A stretch of 64,000 nt of DNA from Rhizobiaceae bacterium (GTDB lineage: Bacteria; Pseudomonadota; Alphaproteobacteria; Rhizobiales; Rhizobiaceae): contig JAILWO010000001.1 in assembly GCA_025698895.1 (NCBI GenBank), forward strand, positions 1,275,001 to 1,339,000, in the 5' to 3' direction. The position numbers and the translations under genes were made by a program. Below are positions 1-8,152 of this stretch, piece by piece. The notes beneath the pieces were generated by a model. That model made no database searches. It saw nothing but the letters and a program-made list of their open reading frames with translations, and had not been told where the DNA came from. Each line of letters begins with the position of its first letter. Position 1 is the first letter of the stretch.

Positions 1-203
1 GCGCGATCTATCAGCTGCACGGGATTCCGCGCGACCTCTACGTGCCGATCTTCGCCATCGGACGGGTGCCCGGCTGGGTGATCCAGTGCATCGAGCAACT
101 GCGTTCGAACATCCTCATCCGGCCGCTCACCCTCTACAACGGGCCAGAATCTCGCGAATATATTCCCCTGGCTGGCCGCACGGGCAACCCTTCGGCAGGG
201 TGA
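1..203 (+). CDS. Citrate synthase family protein, C-terminal end (partial)
   Basis: The window opens inside this gene. Only the last 66 codons are present, in the frame that starts at base 3 and stops at TGA 201-203. The visible residues match the C-terminal signature of citrate and 2-methylcitrate synthases: a GIPRDLYVPIFAIGR block, then GW, an EQ pair, IRP and a Y-x-GP loop. These enzymes condense acetyl-CoA or propionyl-CoA with oxaloacetate, and the tail cannot tell which. The family usually shows GWxAH; here the equivalent residues read GWVIQ, which may mark a divergent paralog. It converges on the next gene with 58 bases between the stops, so the two are not co-transcribed. Confidence 0.75.
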   Translation, partial: AIYQLHGIPRDLYVPIFAIGRVPGWVIQCIEQLRSNILIRPLTLYNGPESREYIPLAGRTGNPSAG

Positions 204-261
204 TTTCAACTCCAACTAAGCGCTTCGTCTGGATGCTGGAAGCTTTCGACGTCCCGCGGAG

Positions 262-1131
262 TCAGAAGCGCATGGACGCCGTCATCGTCGTGACGCCATC
301 GGCCGACGCGCACCAGGCTTCGGCCGCGCCGTCGCCGTCCGGGCGCGCATTGACGGTGAAGGCCGAGCCGTGGAACAGCGGCGCCAGGCCGCGATAGACC
401 ATCTCGCGGGGCGGCCCGCCTCTCATTCGCGCGGCCAGATGGATCATCAGCGTCGCCTGCAACGGACCGTGCACGACGAGGCCGGGATAACCTTCCACGT
501 CGCGGGCATAGTCGAGATCATAGTGGATGCGGTGGGCGTTGAAGGTCAGCGCCGAATAGCGGAACAGCAGCGGCGGTGTCGCCTCGACGGTGTCGCAAAC
601 GGTTTGTCCGTCGGCTGCGGCGTTCTCATCGGATCCGGCTGGCGCCCCGCCGGCGCGAGGGCTGGCGGTAGCCGGGGATGCCGCCTCGCGATAGACGATG
701 TCGTGTCGCTCACGGATCGCCTCGCGGCCATCGCATTCGAAGACATGATCGACGGCCACGAAGATCATCTCGCCGCTGCGGCCGGTCTTGCGCGTGATGT
801 CGGCTATGCGCGAGCGGCGTGTGACCGTCTTTCCGATCGTGAGCGGCTCGATCAGCCTCAGCCGTCCGCCCGCCCACATGCGCCGGGGCAGCGGCACCGG
901 CGGCAGGAAGCCGCCGCGCCTTGGATGACCGTCGGGGCCGATCATGGCTGGCGGCACGGCCGGTGGCGCCAGGCACCAGTGGATCGCCAGCGGCGCGGAG
1001 CCGGCCTGCGCGAACGCCGAAGGGCCGAGCGTGGCGGTGAAGCGTTCGACGAGGCCCGGCGTGATGACGTCGCTTGCCTCTTCCTCGCGGCCGATCCAGC
1101 CGCGCAACGCGTCCATGTCCGGTTCGCTCAT
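262..1131 (-). CDS. MaoC-like/HTD2-type acyl-CoA hydratase (mesaconyl-C4-CoA hydratase-like)
   Basis: 289 residues from the ATG at 1129-1131, chosen because AAGGACAGG lies just upstream and the longer frame adds only low-complexity sequence. The C-terminal half carries a hot-dog-fold signature: FNAHRIHYD, then YPGLVVHGPL, with the paired Asp and His that hydratases of this type use on enoyl-CoA. An N-terminal FAS1-like dehydratase domain precedes it. The layout resembles HTD2 and mesaconyl-C4-CoA hydratase, which act on 3-hydroxyacyl-CoA or citramalyl/mesaconyl-CoA. It lies 40 bases downstream of an acyl-CoA dehydrogenase on the same strand and probably shares its transcript. The two may run successive dehydrogenation and hydration steps in acid catabolism. 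The substrate is unknown. Confidence 0.75.
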   Translation of the reverse strand: MSEPDMDALRGWIGREEEASDVITPGLVERFTATLGPSAFAQAGSAPLAIHWCLAPPAVPPAMIGPDGHPRRGGFLPPVPLPRRMWAGGRLRLIEPLTIGKTVTRRSRIADITRKTGRSGEMIFVAVDHVFECDGREAIRERHDIVYREAASPATASPRAGGAPAGSDENAAADGQTVCDTVEATPPLLFRYSALTFNAHRIHYDLDYARDVEGYPGLVVHGPLQATLMIHLAARMRGGPPREMVYRGLAPLFHGSAFTVNARPDGDGAAEAWCASADGVTTMTASMRF

Positions 1132-1171
1132 CCTGTCCTTCCCGGTCGGTGGCGGTGGTGGCGATCGAGCC

Positions 1172-2344
1172 TCAATAGGAGCGCGGCATGCCCAGCACAT
1201 GCTCCGAAACGTAGCTGAGGATCAGATTGGTGGAGATTGGCGCGACCTGATAAAGCCGCGTCTCGCGGAACTTGCGCTCCACGTCATATTCCTCGGCGAA
1301 GGCAAAGCCGCCATGCGTCTGGACGCAGGCCTCCGCCGCCGCCCAGGAGGCTTCCGCCGCCAGCATCTTGGCCAGATTGGCCTCCTCGCCGCATTTTTCC
1401 CCGCGTTCGAACAGGGACGCCGCGTGCCGCACCATCAGTTCGGCCGCGCGCATCTGCGCATAGGCCCGCGCGATCGGGAACTGCACGCCCTGGTTCTGGC
1501 CGATCGGGCGGCCGAAAACGGTCCGGTCCTTCGCATAGGCCGACGCCTTGTCGATGAACCATTTGGCGTCGCCGATGCATTCCGCCGCGATCAGGATGCG
1601 TTCGGCATTCATGCCCGACAGGATGTAGCGGAAGCCCCTGCCTTCCTCGCCGACCAGGTTGTCGGCCGGAATGCGGACATTGTCGAAGAAGACCTCCGTC
1701 GTGGAATGGTTCATCATCGTGCGGATCGGCTTGATTGTCATGCCCGCGCCAAGCGCCTCGCGCATGTCGACGATAAAGACCGACATTCCCTCGGTGCGCC
1801 CGGCCGCCTCGGATTTTGGGGTGGTGCGCGCCAGGAGCAGCATCAGGTCGGAATGTTCGGCGCGCGAGGTCCAGACTTTCTGGCCGTTGACGACATAGTG
1901 GCCGCCCTCGCGCCGGGCGAAAGTCTTGATCGAACTCGTATCCGTGCCGCTGGTCGGTTCGGTGACGCCGAAAGCCTGGAGCCTTAACTCGCCGGAAGCG
2001 ATGGCGGGCAGATAGCGACGCTTCTGTTCCTCGCTGCCATGGCGAAGCAGCGTGCCCATGATGTACATCTGCGCATGGCAGGCCGCGCCGTTCGCACCGG
2101 CCCGCTGCACTTCCTCCAGAATGGCGGCGGCCGCCGAAAGGGTCAGGCCCGCCCCGCCATAATCCTCGGGAATGAGCACCGACAGATAGCCGGCATCGGA
2201 CAGCGCCTGCACGAACTCCGCCGGATAGGCGTGCTCGCGATCGAGCCGGCGCCAGTATTCGGCGGGAAAGGTCTCGCACAGGCGTCTGACGCTTTCCCTG
2301 ATCCGTCCGATGTCGTCGCTCTCGGGAAGTTCGGTAATGGTCAT
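1172..2344 (-). CDS. Acyl-CoA dehydrogenase family protein
   Basis: 390 residues from the ATG at 2342-2344, with a purine-rich GAAGAGACAG upstream. It is a flavoprotein that oxidises acyl-CoA to 2-enoyl-CoA and passes electrons to ETF. The three domains are visible: helical N-terminus, beta domain with FGVTEP and WTS flavin-contact motifs (about residues 125-160), and C-terminal helical bundle with HGG near 345. The glutamate of the usual YEGT motif is missing: the aligned stretch reads QVAPIS, with Pro369 at that position. A glutamate at residue 248 (NAERI) lies where isovaleryl- and long-chain acyl-CoA dehydrogenases keep their catalytic base. First gene of a two-gene minus-strand unit with the MaoC-like hydratase. 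Confidence 0.88.
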   Translation of the reverse strand: MTITELPESDDIGRIRESVRRLCETFPAEYWRRLDREHAYPAEFVQALSDAGYLSVLIPEDYGGAGLTLSAAAAILEEVQRAGANGAACHAQMYIMGTLLRHGSEEQKRRYLPAIASGELRLQAFGVTEPTSGTDTSSIKTFARREGGHYVVNGQKVWTSRAEHSDLMLLLARTTPKSEAAGRTEGMSVFIVDMREALGAGMTIKPIRTMMNHSTTEVFFDNVRIPADNLVGEEGRGFRYILSGMNAERILIAAECIGDAKWFIDKASAYAKDRTVFGRPIGQNQGVQFPIARAYAQMRAAELMVRHAASLFERGEKCGEEANLAKMLAAEASWAAAEACVQTHGGFAFAEEYDVERKFRETRLYQVAPISTNLILSYVSEHVLGMPRSY

Positions 2345-2510
2345 GGGTTCTGTCTCTTCAGGCGTGCGGCGCCCGGCATAGCCGCTTTTTCCGTCCGCCG
2401 CGACGCTTCTCGTCCGGCCGGGCCGATCCGTGGTGGCGAGCGCGGCCAAGCACCCCCGGATCGCGCCGACGCACCACGCTGCTGAGCCAGATTCAAAGTC
2501 GCCGGTAACC

Positions 2511-2521
2511 TTGTGTCACAA
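2511..2521. promoter_or_regulatory. Perfect palindrome TTGTGTCACAA, possible operator
   Basis: An 11-base inverted repeat with a single central T lies 87 bases before the rlpA-like start, in the gap between two divergent genes. The half-sites resemble those bound by Crp/Fnr-family dimers, but the spacing is shorter than the usual site. No regulator can be assigned. Confidence 0.25.
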
Positions 2522-2607
2522 AACGTGTTCTGGAGTCTCGGAACCGTTCACGCCGTCGCCCCAATCGACCCCTAGCCGCGTCGTATAGATCGACGGAGAG
2601 GCTATTC

Positions 2608-2958
2608 ATGACAAAAAGACGTGCCGCCGCGGGGCTCGCGGCGCTGGCTCTCGTGGGCGTGGGTACCGGGCATGCGAGCGCGCAATGCGGCGGGGCTTCC
2701 TGGTATGCGCTGACGTCCAAGACCGCCTCGGGTGAGCGGATGAACCCGCAAGCGATGACGGCGGCCCACCGCTCGCTGCCATTCGGCTCCAAGGTCGTCG
2801 TCACCAATCAGCGCAACGGACGCTCGGTGGTGGTGCGGATCAACGATCGGGGCCCGTTCATCCGGGGGCGCGTCATCGACCTGTCCAAGGCGGCCGCGCA
2901 GAAGCTCGGCTTCGTCAGAGCAGGCCACACCAAAATCTGCATGGAAAGGGCCAGCTGA
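2608..2958 (+). CDS. RlpA-like double-psi beta-barrel secreted protein
   Basis: 116 residues starting at ATG 2608, with GGAGAGG seven bases upstream. Residues 1-25 form a signal peptide (KRR, hydrophobic run, AxA site before QCGG). The rest is a double-psi beta-barrel of the RlpA type: ASWY near the start, SGERMNP, then [13 protein letters not shown] and the VRINDRGPF motif with the conserved Asp. RlpA proteins are septal or envelope-associated; some cleave glycan strands without stem peptides. This copy is short and lacks the C-terminal SPOR domain, so septal targeting is not evident. It stands alone before the ABC ATPase gene on the same strand, 74 bases away. Confidence 0.85.
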   Translation: MTKRRAAAGLAALALVGVGTGHASAQCGGASWYALTSKTASGERMNPQAMTAAHRSLPFGSKVVVTNQRNGRSVVVRINDRGPFIRGRVIDLSKAAAQKLGFVRAGHTKICMERAS

Positions 2959-3032
2959 CCCTTCCGGGTGCCGGCTTGCGCATCGTCTCGTCATCGGGGA
3001 AGAGATGTCCGTCCCTTGATTGACGGTGGCGC

Positions 3033-3674
3033 ATGGTGGCGGGCGGACTGCATCTCGACAAGGTTTCGATTGCGCTTGGCGGCGCGACGCTGGTCGAGAT
3101 CGACCGTCGCGTCGACAGAGGCAGCACGCTGACGATCATGGGGCCTTCCGGGTCGGGCAAGTCCAGCCTGCTGGCCTTTGTCGGCGGTTTTCTGGACCCG
3201 GCCTTCTCGGCATCCGGCAGGGTCTGGTGCGACGAGGTCGAACTGACGGCCCTGCCGGCCGAGCGCCGCCGCGCCGGAATATTGTTTCAGGACGCGCTGC
3301 TGTTTCCGCACATGTCGGTCGGCGGCAATCTTCTGTTCGCCTTGCCTTCCGACGTCGCGGGAACGACAGCGCGGCGTGCCGCCGTCGAGGCCGCGCTGGC
3401 CGAGGTCGATCTGGCCGGCATGGCCGACCGCGATCCCGATACTCTATCGGGTGGCCAGAAGGCGCGGGTCGCGCTGGCGCGGGTCCTTGTCTCGCGGCCG
3501 CGGGCGCTGCTTCTGGACGAGCCCTTTTCGAGGCTCGACGCGCCGCTGCGACGGCAGATGCGCGATCTCGTCTTTGCCCGCGCGCGGGACCATGACCTTC
3601 CGGTCCTGCTCGTCACGCATGACGAGGCCGACGCGCGGGCGGCCGGTGGCGACGTGGTGCGGATCGGCCAATGA
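3033..3674 (+). CDS. ABC transporter ATP-binding protein (YnjD/thiamine-type), orphan
   Basis: 213 residues. A complete ABC ATPase: Walker A GPSGSGKSS at 37-45, Q-loop FQDALLFPHMS, signature LSGGQ at 138-142, Walker B LLLDEP near 158, and H-loop THDEAD. Sequence and short length resemble the YnjD/ThiQ group of import ATPases, which pair with one fused permease and a periplasmic binding protein. No permease or binding protein lies nearby, so the transport partner must be encoded elsewhere or the protein has another role. Its stop overlaps the hrpB start (ATGA at 3671-3674), which implies translational coupling with the helicase. Confidence 0.85.
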   Translation: MVAGGLHLDKVSIALGGATLVEIDRRVDRGSTLTIMGPSGSGKSSLLAFVGGFLDPAFSASGRVWCDEVELTALPAERRRAGILFQDALLFPHMSVGGNLLFALPSDVAGTTARRAAVEAALAEVDLAGMADRDPDTLSGGQKARVALARVLVSRPRALLLDEPFSRLDAPLRRQMRDLVFARARDHDLPVLLVTHDEADARAAGGDVVRIGQ

Positions 3675-6136
3675 CGGCACAGCACCTGCCGGATCTCCCC
3701 GTCGCGGAGGCGATGCCGGGCCTTCTCGATGCGCTCGAGCGAACCGGGTCGGCCGTGCTCGTTGCCCCGCCGGGAGCAGGCAAGACGACGCTGACGCCGC
3801 TGGTTCTGCTTGAAGCCGGCTGGCGCGGCGACAGGCGCATCATCCTTCTGGAACCGCGTCGGCTCGCCGCCCGCGCCGCCGCGCGCCGCATGGCCTCGCT
3901 GCTGGGTGAGGAGGTCGGCGGGACGGTCGGCTACGCCATGCGTATGGACAGCGCCGTCTCGGAGCGCACACGCATCCTGGTCGTCACGGAAGGCGTGCTC
4001 GCCCGCATGATCCTGGACGACCCGGAACTGCCGGATGTCGCGGCGGTGCTGTTCGACGAGTTTCACGAGCGATCACTGGATGGCGATTTCGCGCTGGCGC
4101 TCGCGCTCGATGCGAGATCCGCTCTGCGGCCGGATCTGAGGCTGCTCGTGATGTCGGCGACGATCGACGGCGCGGCGGTGGCGCGCCTGCTCGGCGACGC
4201 GCCGGTGGTGACGAGCGCCGGTCGAAGCTTCCCCGTCGAGATACGCCATGTCGGGCGCGATCCATCCGTCGCGGTCGAGGATGCCGTGGCCGCCGCGGTG
4301 CGCGACGCGGTCGCGGCCGAGGCGGGTGGCGTCCTTGTCTTCCTGCCAGGCCAGCGCGAGATCGAGCGGGTCGCGGAACGGCTCGTCGGCCGCCTGGCGG
4401 CGAATGTCGATATCGTGCCGCTTTATGGAGGGCTGGATGGTCGCGCTCAGGACGAAGCGATCAGGCCCGCCCCGGCCGGACGCCGGAAAGTGGTTCTGGC
4501 GACCGCGATCGCGGAAACCTCGATCACCATCGATGGCGTTCGGGTGGTCGTCGATTCGGGTCTGGCGCGCCTGCCGAAATACGAACCGGCCACCGGGTTG
4601 ACGCGACTGGAGACCGTGCGCGTCAGCCGCGCGTCGGCCGACCAGCGCGCCGGCCGGGCGGGCCGGACCGCGCCCGGCGTCGCGATCAGGTTGTGGCGTG
4701 CCGAGCAGACGGCCTCCCTGCCGCCGTTTGCGCCACCCGAGATCAGAGAGGCGGATCTGTCGGGCCTGGTGCTGGATTGCGCGGCCTTCGGCGTGACCGA
4801 TCCCGCCACGCTTGCCTTTCTCGATCCGCCGCCCGCGCCCGCGCTGGCCGAGGCGCGATCGCTGCTGGTCCAGCTCGGCGCGCTCGACGCCGATGGCCGC
4901 ATCACTGAGGCGGGCAGGGCGATGCGAGCGCTGGCCTTGCCGGCGCGGCTTGCGCATATGGTTGCCGAGGCGGCCCGCGAAGACGCGGCCTTGGCGGCGG
5001 CCGAACTGGCCGTGCTCCTGACCGAACGCGGTCTGGGCGGCCCGGCCGCCGATCTCGAGGTCCGCCTGTCCGCCTTCCGTGGTGACAGGAGCGGCCGGGC
5101 TGACAGGGCGCGCGATCTCGCCAGGCGCCTGGCGCGGCAGGCTGGCGGCAAGCCTGGCCGGAACAGAAGGATTTCGCCGGGCGCCCTGCTTGTCCGTGCC
5201 TATCCCGATCGTGTTGCCGGGGCGCGGGGCGCGCCGGGCCATTTCGTTCTGGCCAATGGCCGTGGCGCCACGGTCGATGCGGCCGATCCGCTCGCCCGCC
5301 AGAATTTTCTGGTCGTCGCCGACCTCCAGGGCAAGGCCCGGAACGCGCGTGTCGCGGCAGCCGCGCCCGTCGACGAAGACGATCTCCGTCGCCTGCTCGA
5401 GGACCACATCGAACGGCGGACCCTCTCGGCTTACGATCCGGAAAGAAAGACGATCCGCGTTCGCGAGGTCGAGACGCTCGGCGCGATCCGGCTCGGCGAA
5501 CGGATGCTGCCGCCGCCAAAGGGGGCCGCGGCCGATCGGGCGGTCGTCGAGGCGGTTCGCGAGCACGGCCTTGCGATTCTTCCCTGGTCGAAGACCGCAG
5601 ATATGCTTCGCAGGCGTCTCGACTGGTTGCACAGGGGGCTGGGCGAGCCCTGGCCGGATATGGGCGACCGCGCGCTGCTGGATCGTCTCGAGGAATGGCT
5701 GGCGCCCTTTCTGACCGGGGAGGCGTCGGTCGCCGCGATCGATCCGGCGGCTGTCACGGAGGGCCTTCTGTCGCTCGCGCCGCACGATCGCCGTCGCGAA
5801 CTCGACCGTCTGGCGCCATCGCATTTCGAGGCGCCGAGCGGCAGTCGCCTGCCGATCCGCTACGAGGAGGACGGCCCGGTGCTGGCCGTGCGGGTCCAGG
5901 AACTGTTCGGCCTTGCCGAACACCCCTCGATCGCCGGAGGATCAATCCCGCTCACGCTCGAACTCCTGTCGCCGGCGCACCGCCCGATCCAGACGACGCG
6001 TGATCTGCCCGGCTTCTGGCGCGGTTCCTGGGCCGACGTGAGGGCTGAGATGCGCGGCCGCTATCCGAAGCACGCCTGGCCGCAGGATCCTGCATCGGCG
6101 ACGGCGACGTCCCGCGCGAAGCCGCGCGCGGGCTGA
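3671..6136 (+). CDS. hrpB: ATP-dependent helicase HrpB
   Basis: 821 residues, the normal length for HrpB. A DEAH-type superfamily 2 helicase: Walker A with PPGAGKTT at 33-40, DEFH box at 129-132, SAT at 162-164, and QRAGRAGR (motif VI) at 325-332. The HA2-like region follows, then the HrpB-specific C-terminus with a conserved LPIRY stretch and an RPIQTTRDLPGFW motif near the end. HrpB is widespread in proteobacteria; its RNA or DNA substrate is poorly defined. Start ATG overlaps the stop of the ABC ATPase gene by four bases. The sensor kinase gene follows 60 bases downstream. Confidence 0.95.
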   Translation: MTAQHLPDLPVAEAMPGLLDALERTGSAVLVAPPGAGKTTLTPLVLLEAGWRGDRRIILLEPRRLAARAAARRMASLLGEEVGGTVGYAMRMDSAVSERTRILVVTEGVLARMILDDPELPDVAAVLFDEFHERSLDGDFALALALDARSALRPDLRLLVMSATIDGAAVARLLGDAPVVTSAGRSFPVEIRHVGRDPSVAVEDAVAAAVRDAVAAEAGGVLVFLPGQREIERVAERLVGRLAANVDIVPLYGGLDGRAQDEAIRPAPAGRRKVVLATAIAETSITIDGVRVVVDSGLARLPKYEPATGLTRLETVRVSRASADQRAGRAGRTAPGVAIRLWRAEQTASLPPFAPPEIREADLSGLVLDCAAFGVTDPATLAFLDPPPAPALAEARSLLVQLGALDADGRITEAGRAMRALALPARLAHMVAEAAREDAALAAAELAVLLTERGLGGPAADLEVRLSAFRGDRSGRADRARDLARRLARQAGGKPGRNRRISPGALLVRAYPDRVAGARGAPGHFVLANGRGATVDAADPLARQNFLVVADLQGKARNARVAAAAPVDEDDLRRLLEDHIERRTLSAYDPERKTIRVREVETLGAIRLGERMLPPPKGAAADRAVVEAVREHGLAILPWSKTADMLRRRLDWLHRGLGEPWPDMGDRALLDRLEEWLAPFLTGEASVAAIDPAAVTEGLLSLAPHDRRRELDRLAPSHFEAPSGSRLPIRYEEDGPVLAVRVQELFGLAEHPSIAGGSIPLTLELLSPAHRPIQTTRDLPGFWRGSWADVRAEMRGRYPKHAWPQDPASATATSRAKPRAG

Positions 6137-6196
6137 CGGCCAGCGCCCTGCCGCCGCGAACTTGTGCCGGGCGCTCGGCCGGCGCATAGAGACGGC

Positions 6197-7549
6197 ATGA
6201 CGCAGGACGTTTTCGCTCCCGATCCGCGCATCGGCGGCCGATTGCGGCTCAATACGCTGATCAGGCTCAGATGGCTTGCCGTGTTCGGCCAGAGCGCGGC
6301 TGTGATCGCGGTCGGCTACGGTTTCGACTTCCCGCTGCCGGTCAGCCTGTGCTTCGCCCTGATCGCCTGTTCGGCCTGGCTCAACCTGTTTCTCGCCTTC
6401 CGCTATCCGGCGACCCATCGTCTGGAGCCGCTGCCGGCCTTCGGCGTGCTCGTCTTCGACGCCTTGCAGCTCGGCGGCCTTCTCTACATGACCGGTGGAC
6501 TGACCAACCCCTTCTCGGTGCTGATGGCCGTGCCGGTGGTGATCTGCGCGACATCGCTGCCCTTCCGGCTGACCATCGCGCTCGGGTTGATCGTGGTCGG
6601 CATGGCGACCTTCCTCGTTTTCAACCACCTGCCGCTGCCCTGGTATGACGGCGTCGAGCTGGCGATACCCACGATCTATGTCGCCGGGATCTGGATGGCC
6701 GTCGTCTCCACCATGATCTTCACCGCGATCTATGCCTGGCGGGTCGCGGAGGAAGCCAGGCTCCTCGGTATGGCGCTGTCGGCGACGGAACTGGTGCTGC
6801 AGCGCGAGCAGCATCTGTCGGCGCTCGACGGGCTGGCCGCCGCCGCCGCGCACGAACTGGGAACGCCGCTGGCGACAATCGCGCTGGTTTCGAAGGAAAT
6901 GGAGAAAGCCCTGGCCACCGATCCCCGCTTCAGCGAGGACGTGACCTTGCTCCGCTCGCAGAGCGAACGGTGCCGCGATATCCTCACCAGGCTGACCAGC
7001 CTGTCCACCGCCAGCGAGGAGCACCTGGCGCGCATGCCCTTCACCTCGCTGATCGAGGAGGTGATCGCGCCGCACCGCGATTTCGGAATCCGCATCGTGC
7101 TCGAACCAGGCCCGGCGACGGGACCTGAACCCGTCGGCCGTCGCAATCCGGGCGTCATCTATGGGCTCGGCAACATCGTGGAAAACGCGGTCGACTTCGC
7201 ACGCGAGCGGGTCGTGGTGCGCTGGTCCTGGACGGAGGACCGGGTGCGTCTGGTCATCAAGGATGACGGGCCCGGCTTCCCGGCCGAAATACTCGACCGC
7301 ATCGGAGAACCCTACACGACCACCCGCACCCCCGGAAACAGCGAGGGCGGCGGTGGTCTCGGTCTCGGCCTCTTCATTGCCAAGACGCTGCTCGAACGAT
7401 CCGGCGCGCAGCTCTCGTTCCGCAACGATTCCTCCTCGGGGAACGGCGCCGTCGTCGAGGTGTCGTGGCCGCTGAGCCGCTTCCGCGCCGATGAAGCCAC
7501 GTTCTCGGACCGGACCAAGCTGGACATGAGGCCCGAACTGCATACATAA
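6197..7549 (+). CDS. actS: ActS/RegB/PrrB redox-sensing histidine kinase
   Basis: 450 residues from ATG 6197; an in-frame GTG at 6164 would add 11 unlikely residues. The N-terminal half holds about six membrane helices with GGLTNPFS at 100-107, the conserved quinone-sensing motif of the RegB family. The kinase core has the H-box AAAAHELGTP with phospho-acceptor His219, and ATP-binding N and G boxes (NIVENAVDFA, DDGPGFP, GLGLGLF). Cys259 in SERCRDIL lies exactly 40 residues after the histidine, like the redox-active Cys265 and His225 of Rhodobacter capsulatus RegB. RegB kinases tune respiration, nitrogen and carbon metabolism to redox state. The cognate regulator gene follows 32 bases downstream. 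Confidence 0.95.
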   Translation: MTQDVFAPDPRIGGRLRLNTLIRLRWLAVFGQSAAVIAVGYGFDFPLPVSLCFALIACSAWLNLFLAFRYPATHRLEPLPAFGVLVFDALQLGGLLYMTGGLTNPFSVLMAVPVVICATSLPFRLTIALGLIVVGMATFLVFNHLPLPWYDGVELAIPTIYVAGIWMAVVSTMIFTAIYAWRVAEEARLLGMALSATELVLQREQHLSALDGLAAAAAHELGTPLATIALVSKEMEKALATDPRFSEDVTLLRSQSERCRDILTRLTSLSTASEEHLARMPFTSLIEEVIAPHRDFGIRIVLEPGPATGPEPVGRRNPGVIYGLGNIVENAVDFARERVVVRWSWTEDRVRLVIKDDGPGFPAEILDRIGEPYTTTRTPGNSEGGGGLGLGLFIAKTLLERSGAQLSFRNDSSSGNGAVVEVSWPLSRFRADEATFSDRTKLDMRPELHT

Positions 7550-7581
7550 ACCGCCTGAAGACTGGAAACGGAACGCTTGTC

Positions 7582-8145
7582 ATGATTGCGGAACAGCCGA
7601 ACGCCGATGTCGACCTCGGCGCCGATCGCAGCCTTCTGATCGTCGATGACGACAAGCCGTTCCTCACGCGGCTGGCCCGCGCCATGGAAGGACGCGGCTT
7701 CGAGGTCGAGACCGCCGAAAGCGTCGAGGAGGCGGTGGCGAAGGCGAAGGCCAATCCCCCCGCCTACGCGGTCGTGGACATGCGGCTGGGCGATGGCAAC
7801 GGGCTGGACGTGGTCTCGGCGATCCGCGACAGGCGCGCCGAAGCGCGCACCGTGATCCTGACCGGCTACGGCAATATCGCGACGGCCGTCACCGCCGTGA
7901 AGCTCGGCGCGGTCGACTATCTGGCGAAACCGGCCGACGCGGACGATGTGTTCGCCGCGCTGACCAGGACGGCCGGCGACAAGGTCGAACCGCCCGAAAA
8001 CCCGATGTCGGCCGACCGCGTGCGGTGGGAGCATATCCAGCGCGTTTACGAAATGTGCGATCGCAACGTCTCGGAAACGGCTCGACGCCTCAACATGCAC
8101 CGCAGGACCCTGCAGCGCATCCTTGCCAAGCGCGCTCCGCGCTGA
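7582..8145 (+). CDS. actR: ActR/RegA/PrrA response regulator
   Basis: 187 residues, the standard size. Receiver domain with the acidic pair VDDD at 21-24, phospho-acceptor Asp66 in VVDMRLG, Thr in LTGYG, and Lys in LAKPAD. After a short linker, the C-terminal Fis-type helix-turn-helix reads NVSETARRLNMHRRTLQRIL, nearly invariant across RegA homologs. It is phosphorylated by the adjacent kinase and controls transcription of redox-dependent operons. The start at ATG 7582 keeps the family's short N-terminus. It converges on mmcB with 7 bases between the stops. Confidence 0.95.
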   Translation: MIAEQPNADVDLGADRSLLIVDDDKPFLTRLARAMEGRGFEVETAESVEEAVAKAKANPPAYAVVDMRLGDGNGLDVVSAIRDRRAEARTVILTGYGNIATAVTAVKLGAVDYLAKPADADDVFAALTRTAGDKVEPPENPMSADRVRWEHIQRVYEMCDRNVSETARRLNMHRRTLQRILAKRAPR

Positions 8146-8152
8146 GCACCTC

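Noticed and set aside
3001-3032. Thiamine riboswitch before the ThiQ/YnjD-like ATPase
   Set aside because: The space between rlpA and the ATPase gene is only 74 bases and has none of the conserved THI-box sequence.
4073-5923. Long open frame (616 codons) on the minus strand across hrpB
   Set aside because: It is antisense to a complete, motif-verified HrpB. High GC content keeps the complementary frames open; the translation is His/Arg-rich and matches no family.
6162-6190. TTGTGC-N17-CATAGA, which would make the actS mRNA leaderless
   Set aside because: The -10 matches poorly and an AGAGAC ribosome-binding site is present before the start, so a leaderless transcript is not supported.
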